The position numbers were made by a program, and so were the translations under genes. The notes beneath the pieces were generated by a model, which saw only the letters and a program-made list of their open reading frames with translations, was not told the origin of the DNA and ran no database searches. Source: Draconibacterium sp. (GTDB taxonomy: Bacteria; Bacteroidota; Bacteroidia; Bacteroidales; Prolixibacteraceae). From it: DNA of 5,121 nt. The stretch is from contig JAUVDE010000275.1 in assembly GCA_030595485.1 (NCBI GenBank), forward strand, positions 1-5,121, in the 5' to 3' direction. Positions 1 to 5,121 of this stretch are shown here, piece after piece; position 1 is the stretch's first letter; each line of letters opens with the position of its first letter.

Positions 1-1
1 G

Positions 2-613
2 AACTACGGAACAGCAGAAGCTGGTAACAATGCAACGCATGAATTAGATATAGCTCGCTGGGCATTACAGGTGGCCTATCCAAACAGTGTTTATGCGGAA
101 GCCGGAAAACGTTGTTTTCAGGACGATGGCTGGGAAATGTACGATACCATGGAAGCTACCTTTAAATTTGAAGGAGATAAAGTGATTAAGTGGGATGGAC
201 AAAGTCGACTTGGTCATGATACCTATGGATTTGGTGGAAGAGGTACGATTATATTTGGAAGTGAAGGTTCTGTTTTTGTGAATAGAAATAAATATATCCT
301 ATTTGATAGAATGGGCAAAGAGATAAAACAAGCAACATCAGCAAGTATTGAAGCAGGAACTGCGCTTGGTGGAGGTGGCGACATGTCTACTTCACATGTA
401 ATTAACTGGTTTGATGGAATTAGAGGAAAAGCCGGTTTGAAAGCACATATTGCAGAGGGAGCTATTAGTATGGCAATGGTACATTATTCAAATGTTGCTT
501 ATCGTATTGGAAATGGTTTCGATATTTGTAACAAAAGCGGAATGATGTTCGACCGCGAAGCCATGAAATATTGGGGACGTGAGTACGATTCAAAATGGGA
601 ACCAAAAATATAA
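2..613 (+). CDS. Gfo/Idh/MocA family oxidoreductase, C-terminal part (5' end outside window)
   Basis: This is the last 203 residues of a protein whose start lies upstream; the frame is open from the first complete codon to TAA at 611-613. The N-terminal Rossmann domain that would bind NAD(P) and carry the EKP motif is not in the window. What remains is the C-terminal alpha/beta substrate-binding domain. Near its beginning, GNNATHELDIARWAL (fragment residues 8-22) matches the family's G-N-x-x-x-H-E-x-D-x-A-R-W signature, in which the His lies near substrate and nicotinamide. A glycine-rich stretch (YGFGGRGTIIFGSEGSVFV) and the end DREAMKYWGREY are also usual for these long Bacteroidota members. 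Family enzymes oxidise or reduce sugars, polyols or glycosides with NAD(P); the substrate cannot be read here. The stop is 75 nt before the next gene, also an oxidoreductase, and no convincing terminator lies between, so co-transcription is likely. Whether this protein is exported cannot be judged. Confidence 0.88.
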   Translation, partial: NYGTAEAGNNATHELDIARWALQVAYPNSVYAEAGKRCFQDDGWEMYDTMEATFKFEGDKVIKWDGQSRLGHDTYGFGGRGTIIFGSEGSVFVNRNKYILFDRMGKEIKQATSASIEAGTALGGGGDMSTSHVINWFDGIRGKAGLKAHIAEGAISMAMVHYSNVAYRIGNGFDICNKSGMMFDREAMKYWGREYDSKWEPKI

Positions 614-623
614 TTGAATAGGA

Positions 624-655
624 TACAAAGTGCGTAGTATTTTTTGTTCTTTGTA
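624..655 (+). repeat. Short inverted repeat between two oxidoreductase genes
   Basis: TACAAAG (624-630) is the exact reverse complement of CTTTGTA (649-655), with an 18-nt loop containing a T-run. The stem is only 7 bp and AT-rich, and no T-tract follows the 3' arm, so it does not look like an intrinsic terminator. It could be a weak mRNA structure, a regulator site or chance in AT-rich DNA. Confidence 0.25.
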
Positions 656-688
656 CTATCTAAATCACAATTTAAACTTTGAACTAAA

Positions 689-2137
689 ATGAATAATAGC
701 AGAAGAAAATTTATAAGAAAATCGGCAGCAGCAATAGGTGCAATGACCATTGTACCATCGCATGTGCTTTTTGCCAAAGACGAAATTAAAAACGCAGCAG
801 GCGAAGTATTACGTAGTAGAATTGTTGCTCCAAGCGATAAAATTAATATGGCTTTTTGTGGTGTTGGAAACCGTGGAGGACAAATACTAAAAGAGTTTAA
901 AAAGACTGGATTGGTGAATGTTACTACTTTGTGTGATGTGGACATGGGCGGAAAGCATACCCTTGAAAATATGAAACGGAACGCTGATGCTACCCGTTAT
1001 CAAGATTTTAGAGAAATGTTTGACAAATCTGTAAAAGATTTTGATTCAGTATGTGTTGGAACACCTGATTTCTCGCACTTTCCAATTACCATTTTAGCAA
1101 TGTCGCTAGGCAAATCGGTTTATGTTGAAAAACCACTTACGCGTACTTTCAACGAATCGGAATTGTTAATAAAAGCAGCTAAAAAGTATGGCGTTGCTAC
1201 ACAAATGGGTAATCAGGGGCACTCTGAAGGAAACTACTTTCAGTTTAAGGCTTGGGTTGAAGCTGGTATAATTAAAGACGTAACAAGAATTACAGCGCAT
1301 ATGAATGGCCGCCGTCGTTGGCACGGTTGGGATACAAATATGTCGAAGTATCCGGTTAATCCAGAAATGCCTGAAACAATGGATTGGGATACCTGGTTAA
1401 TGGCAGGAATTGAACACCCATTTCACCAAGATTTCCATAACGGCCAATGGCGTTGCTGGTACGAACACGGAATGGGAGCACTGGGTGACTGGGGAGCGCA
1501 TATTATGGACACGGCTCACGAATTTCTTGAATTAGGACTTCCGTACGAGGTTGATCCATTAAAAATAGAAGGACATAATCCATTGTTCTTTCCTCAGGCA
1601 TCTACCTTAGCTTTTAAATTCCCGAAACGTAAAAAAATGCCTGCTTGTACAATTAACTGGTACGATGGTATGGATAATATTCCTGAGGTTCCTGCCGGAT
1701 TTGGTAAGGTTGAAGTTGACCCAAATATTCCAGCGGCAAGTACAGGGGCAGTTAAACCTGCTAAACTGGGTGCCGGTAAAGAAATATACGGAAAAGATCT
1801 TACCTTCAAAGGTGGCTCACATGGTAGCACACTCAGTATTATTCCAGAGGAAGCTGCTAAAGATATGGAAGGCAAATTGCCCGAAGTGCCGAAGAGTCCT
1901 TCCAATCATTTCGAAAACCTTGTTAAAGCTACAAAGGGCGAAGAAAAAACACGTTCTCCATTCGAGGTGTCGGCACCACTAAGTCAGGTATTCTGCTTGG
2001 GTACTATTGCACAGCGCTTAAACACTAAAATTGTATTCGACCGCAAAAAGAAACAAATTACCAACAACAAAGTGGCTAACAACTTGCTAGTTGGAACACC
2101 ACCGCGCAAAGGTTGGGAAGAGTTTTATAAATTATAG
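689..2137 (+). CDS. Tat-exported Gfo/Idh/MocA family oxidoreductase
   Basis: Complete 482-residue NAD(P)-dependent oxidoreductase of the Gfo/Idh/MocA superfamily. Residues 4-9 (SRRKFI) form a twin-arginine motif followed by a hydrophobic stretch to about residue 28, so the protein is probably exported folded, with its cofactor bound; this also supports the ATG at 689. The Rossmann domain starts near residue 52 with the dinucleotide loop GVGNRG (58-63), then LCDVD (81-85), GTPDFSH (124-130) and the family VEKP motif (146-149, Lys148). The C-terminal domain has GDWGAHIMD (266-274), where His271 matches the conserved catalytic-region His, and ends with PPRKGWEEF (471-479), usual for the long Tat-type members (roughly 430-480 residues). 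The reaction is presumably oxidation or reduction of a sugar or glycoside hydroxyl; the substrate is unknown. It follows another oxidoreductase by 75 nt and is closed by a strong terminator 28 nt after the stop. The leader is A-rich with no Shine-Dalgarno sequence. Confidence 0.93.
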   Translation: MNNSRRKFIRKSAAAIGAMTIVPSHVLFAKDEIKNAAGEVLRSRIVAPSDKINMAFCGVGNRGGQILKEFKKTGLVNVTTLCDVDMGGKHTLENMKRNADATRYQDFREMFDKSVKDFDSVCVGTPDFSHFPITILAMSLGKSVYVEKPLTRTFNESELLIKAAKKYGVATQMGNQGHSEGNYFQFKAWVEAGIIKDVTRITAHMNGRRRWHGWDTNMSKYPVNPEMPETMDWDTWLMAGIEHPFHQDFHNGQWRCWYEHGMGALGDWGAHIMDTAHEFLELGLPYEVDPLKIEGHNPLFFPQASTLAFKFPKRKKMPACTINWYDGMDNIPEVPAGFGKVEVDPNIPAASTGAVKPAKLGAGKEIYGKDLTFKGGSHGSTLSIIPEEAAKDMEGKLPEVPKSPSNHFENLVKATKGEEKTRSPFEVSAPLSQVFCLGTIAQRLNTKIVFDRKKKQITNNKVANNLLVGTPPRKGWEEFYKL

Positions 2138-2165
2138 ATGACAAAAGAATTGCGATTATAAAAAG

Positions 2166-2198
2166 AACTCTCAGGTAGAAATTATCTGGGAGTTTTTT
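2166..2198 (+). terminator. Rho-independent terminator after the oxidoreductase gene
   Basis: A 12-bp stem forms between 2166-2177 and 2183-2194 (inner arms AACTCTCAG and CTGGGAGTT, extended by GTA/TAT), with two G-U wobble pairs and a 5-nt loop GAAAT. It runs directly into a T-run (2193-2198). It begins 28 nt after the stop at 2137 and precedes a new -7 promoter motif, so it should separate the upstream oxidoreductase transcript from the ApbE-like/DUF6807 pair. Confidence 0.85.
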
Positions 2199-2205
2199 AC
2201 TTTTG
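2198..2205 (+). promoter_or_regulatory. Bacteroidota -7 promoter motif upstream of the ApbE-like gene
   Basis: TACTTTTG matches the Bacteroidota sigma-70-type -7 consensus TAnnTTTG exactly. Transcription would start around 2210-2214, leaving a leader of about 20 nt before the ATG at 2232. No TTTG-type -33 element is seen at the expected distance; that region lies inside the terminator hairpin. The motif is short, and a T-run beside a terminator makes chance matches easier, so the call rests mostly on position. Confidence 0.45.
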
Positions 2206-2231
2206 TGCACTTAAATCAATAAAACAAAATA

Positions 2232-3167
2232 ATGTCAGAGCCGACAATTTTTAACGATACATTTTTAGCCATGGGAACACCTTGCGATGTGGTGCTTCCA
2301 AATGTTGATGCTGAAAAAGCTCGTGAAGTATTTTCAAAAGTAAAAGCTGAGGTTGAAAAGTTGGAAGAAAACCTAAATCGTTTTTTACCCGATTCATTAG
2401 TGAGTAAACTTTCGACTTCACCTATAAACGAATGGATTAAAGTGGATGCCGAGCTTTGGGATTTATTAACTGTTTGCTACGATTTTTATCAAATAAGCAA
2501 TGGCGCTTTTGATATTACAGTTGCGCCTTTGGTTTCACTTTATGAAGAAAATGAGAATCCGAGTCCTGAAGAAATCACAAAAGCACAAAAGAAATGCGGA
2601 TTTGATAAAATAGAATTTGATTTTGATTCACAAAAAATTCGTATGCTTCAGCAGGGAATGGAGTTTGATTTTGGAGCAATAGAAAAAGGTTTTGCGCTGG
2701 ATATTTTGAAGCCTTTGTTAGAAGAGTGGGGAATAAAAGATGCCATTGTTAGTTTTGGGGAAGATGCAGTTTTGGCCTTTGGGAATCACCCAAATGGTAG
2801 CGAATGGCCCATTGGTATTCGCAACCAAATGAACCCGTTGGAATTTATTCATGTTTTTGCTGCCGAAAATCAAACTATTTCGAGTTTTGGAGAGGCCGAA
2901 AAACCTGGTATTTCAGATGAAGCAACTAAAACTTATACAATTAGTCCGGCAACAGGGCAGGCGATTGTAGAACCACGAACCGTCTCTGTAAAATCGGAAT
3001 CGGGCTTGGTAGGAGCATTTATTGCTACCTGTTGGCTTATTCTTTCTGAAAATGATCAAGCAATTCTTTCGGAGAGTTTTAAATCGATTGAAGTTTTTGA
3101 AGCAAATTATATTGAAAACGATATTCAAACCAAGTTGTCTATTTTGAATGAAGACGACATGAACTAG
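2232..3167 (+). CDS. ApbE-like protein (FAD:protein FMN transferase family), degenerate active site
   Basis: The 311-residue protein shows the ApbE layout: MGT near the N-terminus (14-16), NRFLPDS (49-55), FDITVAPL (93-100, the D-x-T-x-x-P-L motif), DFGAIEKGFALD (146-157, usually DLGGIAKGYAVD), and a C-terminal SGLVGAFIAT (257-266). True ApbE enzymes transfer FMN from FAD to a Thr/Ser of target proteins using Mg2+. Here key positions differ. The Asp of the C-terminal ADxxxT metal site aligns with Ala262, though Thr266 is kept. The usual H-x-I-x-D-P-x-T-G reads TYTISPATG (234-242), lacking both His and Asp. The GG expected near 175 is SFGED. There is also no signal peptide or lipobox, whereas classical ApbE is a periplasmic lipoprotein. 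Family membership is fairly secure, but FMN transferase activity is doubtful; a binding or regulatory role is possible. The ATG at 2232 begins a compact N-terminus with no upstream signal-encoding extension. The next gene starts 6 nt after the stop. Confidence 0.82.
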   Translation: MSEPTIFNDTFLAMGTPCDVVLPNVDAEKAREVFSKVKAEVEKLEENLNRFLPDSLVSKLSTSPINEWIKVDAELWDLLTVCYDFYQISNGAFDITVAPLVSLYEENENPSPEEITKAQKKCGFDKIEFDFDSQKIRMLQQGMEFDFGAIEKGFALDILKPLLEEWGIKDAIVSFGEDAVLAFGNHPNGSEWPIGIRNQMNPLEFIHVFAAENQTISSFGEAEKPGISDEATKTYTISPATGQAIVEPRTVSVKSESGLVGAFIATCWLILSENDQAILSESFKSIEVFEANYIENDIQTKLSILNEDDMN

Positions 3168-3173
3168 TATGAA

Positions 3174-4088
3174 ATGAACAAACTGATTGGAATAATATTT
3201 CTTTTTCTTTGTTTTGGGTATGCCAATGCACAGCTTACCATGAAAAAAGCAGATGGTGGAATCCTGATTGTGGATGGGCAGAATAATGTATTGCAGTTTC
3301 AAACGGAGCCTAAAAGTAAGGATGGCAAATTTGAACGCTGCAATTATATTCATCCGCTTTGGGGACTGGATGGTCAGGTTTTAACTGAAGATTTCCCTGC
3401 TGACCATCCGCATCACCGAGGTGTATTTTGGGCTTGGCATCAGGTATGGATTGGCGATAAACAAATTGGCGACCCTTGGGAAGTAATGAATTTCGAGCAG
3501 GATGTTGTTGAATTGGAATTTTTAAAACAAAGCAATGGTTCTGTTCAAATAAAAACCGAAGTAGATTGGAAATCGGATAAGTGGAAAAAGGCGGGTAAAA
3601 AGGTGCCATATTTGAGGGAACATGCAATAATTACAGTTTATGAAACCCTTGGTAATTATCGTAAAATTGATTTTGAAATTAGGCTTTTGGCTTTGGAAGA
3701 AGGTTTGAAAATTGGCGGTTCGGAAGATGAAAAAGGATACAGTGGTTTTTCGGTGCGAATGGGTTTGCCAAAGGATATTCAATTCTTTGGGCCAAAAGGA
3801 GAGGTTAAACCCGAACGCACGGCTGTACATTCGAATGGATATGTAAATATTACAGGTGGTATTGGCGTAAACAAAAGCAAAGGTGGGGTTGTAATTGTCG
3901 ATAATACTGAAAATCCAAAATATCCACAGACATGGATTCTTCGTGCAAAAAATAGTATGCAAAATGCTGCCTGGCCTGGTCATGAAGCAGTTGGGGTTTC
4001 AACAGTAGAACCTTTGGTTCTAAAATACTCTTTGCTTGTTTATGTGGGAAAAATGAATCATAAAAAAATAATCAAAGCCTTAAAATAA
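3174..4088 (+). CDS. Secreted DUF6807 / 'PmoA' family protein
   Basis: A 304-residue protein with a Sec signal peptide: Lys3, hydrophobic residues 4-15, and a probable cleavage after Ala19 (ANA before Gln20). The mature part has the hallmark DHPHHRGVFWAW (77-88), preceded by YIHPLWGLDG (58-67) and followed by GDPWEV (99-104), and ends with ENPKYPQTWILR (246-257) and a short basic tail. These features and the length fit Pfam PF14100, once called 'methane oxygenase PmoA' and now DUF6807. The old name misleads: this is not the particulate methane monooxygenase subunit, so no pmoA symbol is given. The His-rich motif could bind metal or a sugar, but no activity is visible. Members often lie beside Gfo/Idh/MocA oxidoreductases in sugar-use loci, as here. 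The start lies 6 nt after the ApbE-like stop, suggesting co-transcription and perhaps translational coupling. Location is probably periplasmic. Confidence 0.88.
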   Translation: MNKLIGIIFLFLCFGYANAQLTMKKADGGILIVDGQNNVLQFQTEPKSKDGKFERCNYIHPLWGLDGQVLTEDFPADHPHHRGVFWAWHQVWIGDKQIGDPWEVMNFEQDVVELEFLKQSNGSVQIKTEVDWKSDKWKKAGKKVPYLREHAIITVYETLGNYRKIDFEIRLLALEEGLKIGGSEDEKGYSGFSVRMGLPKDIQFFGPKGEVKPERTAVHSNGYVNITGGIGVNKSKGGVVIVDNTENPKYPQTWILRAKNSMQNAAWPGHEAVGVSTVEPLVLKYSLLVYVGKMNHKKIIKALK

Positions 4089-4116
4089 CTTTTGAAATTT
4101 GAGGTTAAGATAGTAT

Positions 4117-4145
4117 CATATAATATTTAAAAAATACATATAATA
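4117..4145 (+). repeat. Paired 9-bp direct repeat CATATAATA with a 20-bp period
   Basis: CATATAATA occurs at 4117-4125 and again at 4137-4145. The period is exactly 20 bp, about two helical turns, which would place both copies on the same DNA face. It lies 16 bp upstream of a perfect -7 motif, where an activator could bind. The region is very AT-rich, so a chance repeat is possible. Confidence 0.35.
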
Positions 4146-4163
4146 AGCTTACCTAAGGCTTAT
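4143..4163 (+). promoter_or_regulatory. Dyad overlapping the -7 element, operator candidate
   Basis: ATAAGC (4143-4148) is the reverse complement of GCTTAT (4158-4163), with a 9-nt spacer that itself holds the shorter dyad CTTA-CC-TAAG (4148-4157). The right arm shares its last three bases with the -7 motif at 4161-4168, so a bound protein could block the promoter. No T-run follows, so it is unlikely to be the terminator of the preceding gene. The arms are short and could be accidental. Confidence 0.35.
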
Positions 4164-4168
4164 ATTTG
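4161..4168 (+). promoter_or_regulatory. Bacteroidota -7 promoter motif upstream of the last oxidoreductase gene
   Basis: TATATTTG is a perfect TAnnTTTG match. Transcription would start around 4173-4177, giving a leader of about 15-19 nt before the ATG at 4192. No clear TTTG/TTG -33 element lies about 20 bp upstream, which would fit an activator-dependent promoter. The 103-nt gap before this gene, compared with 6 nt inside the preceding pair, also argues for a separate transcript. Confidence 0.5.
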
Positions 4169-4191
4169 TAAACTTGAATCAACTAAAAGAA

Positions 4192-5121
4192 ATGAGTTCA
4201 AATAGAAGAGAATTTATAAAACATTCGGCTATGGCAGTCGCTGCCGTTGGAGTTGCTCCGACAATATTAAATGCATGTACATCACCCGCCGAAAAAGTAA
4301 ACATAGCACTTATTGGTTGTCGCTCAATGGGTTTTAGCGACTTGCAAAGTTTTATTCGCGAAAAGAATAATGTAGACTGTGTGGCTTTGTGTGATGTGGA
4401 TAGTAAGGTTTTGGAAAGTAAGGCCGCCGAGCTTGAGAAGATTACAGGCAAACGTCCTTTAATCGAGAAAGATTTTAGAAAGATTTTAGACAATAAAGAC
4501 ATTGACGCTGTAATTATTGGAACGCCAGACCACTGGCATGCCATTATTATGATGAGTGCTTTGGAAGCCGGGAAACATGTTTATGTTGAAAAACCAATGG
4601 GGCATAGCATTGAAGAGTGTAATGCAATGGTTGCTATGCAGGCAAAACACCCCGATTTGTATTGCCAGGTAGGCATGTGGCAACGCAGTTCGAAACACTG
4701 GTTCGAAGCATCTGAAATTGTAAAATCGGGAATGCTTGGCGATGTTCATTTGGTAAAAGCATGGATTTACAAAGGTTACGATACTCCTTATCCTGTAATG
4801 CCCGACGAAGAAGCACCGGATTATGTAGATTATGATATGTGGCTGGGCCCCGCACCCAAACGCCCTTTTAATATGAATCGTTTTCATTACAATCATCGTT
4901 GGTGGTACGATTATGCTGGTGGTGCAATGACCGACTGGGGAGTTCACTTACTCGATTTTGCCATGCACGCAATGGATGCCGGAATGCCGGAATCGATTAC
5001 TCCGGGAGGAGGTGTTTTTTATCATGAAGAGGGAGCCATTGAAACCCCTGATATTCAACAAGCCATTTATAAATATCCGAATCATATTATGATGTGGGAG
5101 TGTGGTTTGAATCCAGGAATT
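4192..5121 (+). CDS. Gfo/Idh/MocA family oxidoreductase, probable Tat lipoprotein (3' end outside window)
   Basis: The first 310 residues of a Gfo/Idh/MocA oxidoreductase are present, open to the last base with no stop. The ATG at 4192 is supported by an immediate twin-arginine motif NRREFI (4-9) and a hydrophobic stretch 13-27. LNAC (26-29) resembles a lipobox with Cys29 as lipid site, although Asn at -2 is not canonical. The Rossmann domain follows: IALIGCRSMG (38-47), LCDVD (66-70), GTPDHWHAI (110-118) and VYVEKP (130-135, Lys134). The C-terminal domain begins with LVKAWIYKG (187-195), and holds MWLGPAP (216-222), RFHYNHRWWYDY (230-241) and MTDWGVHLLD (246-255), with His252 in the conserved catalytic-region position. 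The nucleotide loop has Arg44 where GxGxxG has its middle glycine. The reaction is presumably NAD(P)-linked oxidation or reduction of a sugar derivative. It differs considerably from the protein at 689-2137, so it is not a recent duplicate. No Shine-Dalgarno sequence; the leader ends AAAAGAA. Confidence 0.92.
   Translation, partial: MSSNRREFIKHSAMAVAAVGVAPTILNACTSPAEKVNIALIGCRSMGFSDLQSFIREKNNVDCVALCDVDSKVLESKAAELEKITGKRPLIEKDFRKILDNKDIDAVIIGTPDHWHAIIMMSALEAGKHVYVEKPMGHSIEECNAMVAMQAKHPDLYCQVGMWQRSSKHWFEASEIVKSGMLGDVHLVKAWIYKGYDTPYPVMPDEEAPDYVDYDMWLGPAPKRPFNMNRFHYNHRWWYDYAGGAMTDWGVHLLDFAMHAMDAGMPESITPGGGVFYHEEGAIETPDIQQAIYKYPNHIMMWECGLNPGI

Noticed and set aside
674..681. Possible promoter AAACTTTG with TTTG at 650-653, ahead of the second oxidoreductase gene
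   Set aside because: The -7 box misses the first T of TAnnTTTG, and the implied start would make the mRNA leaderless; too weak to annotate.
1118..1135. 18-bp perfect match GTTTATGTTGAAAAACCA shared with 4579-4596, and a 16-bp match CTTTGTGTGATGTGGA at 927-942 and 4385-4400
   Set aside because: Both encode conserved family motifs (VYVEKP and LCDVD) at equivalent positions; explained by shared ancestry and codon preference, not a mobile or regulatory repeat.
3522..3983. Long minus-strand open frame opposite the DUF6807 gene, and similar minus-strand frames at 499-945, 1594-1905, 2913-3353 and 4486-4947
   Set aside because: Their products have no recognisable domain and lie opposite well-supported genes with clear family motifs; they are shadow frames.
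3174..4088. Methane monooxygenase subunit PmoA
   Set aside because: The similarity is to the DUF6807 family formerly mislabelled PmoA; the protein is a soluble secreted type with one signal peptide, not a multi-span membrane protein.
4089..4142. Terminator after the DUF6807 gene
   Set aside because: No stable stem followed by a T-run could be found in this AT-rich stretch; the only dyad nearby lies over the next promoter.

Overview
The window looks like a piece of a Bacteroidota chromosome. The DNA is AT-rich, and no start codon has a clear Shine-Dalgarno sequence; leaders are A-rich instead. Two intergenic gaps carry perfect matches to the Bacteroidota -7 promoter element TAnnTTTG. The protein families (Tat-exported Gfo/Idh/MocA oxidoreductases and a DUF6807/'PmoA' protein) are typical of carbohydrate-degrading Bacteroidota and Planctomycetota. 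All five genes lie on the + strand, densely packed. No RNA gene, mobile element or CRISPR array was seen.

Layout: (1) 2-613, C-terminal part of a Gfo/Idh/MocA oxidoreductase whose start lies before the window. (2) 689-2137, a complete Gfo/Idh/MocA oxidoreductase with a Tat signal. A strong intrinsic terminator (2166-2198) closes this block, and a -7 promoter motif (2198-2205) follows directly. (3) 2232-3167, an ApbE-like protein (FAD:protein FMN transferase fold) with no export signal and with several conserved active-site residues missing. (4) 3174-4088, a secreted DUF6807/'PmoA' family protein starting 6 nt after the ApbE-like stop. (5) A 103-nt AT-rich gap with a direct repeat, a dyad and a perfect -7 motif. 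(6) 4192-5121, a third Gfo/Idh/MocA oxidoreductase, probably a Tat lipoprotein, running off the window end.

Working together (inference): three oxidoreductases of one superfamily plus a DUF6807 protein suggest a sugar, polyol or glycoside oxidation locus, with at least two oxidoreductases and the DUF6807 protein acting outside the cytoplasm. No transporter, SusC/SusD pair or glycoside hydrolase is visible, so the substrate cannot be named. The least ordinary item is the degenerate, apparently cytoplasmic ApbE-like protein translationally linked to the DUF6807 gene. No clearly new system can be demonstrated from this window alone.
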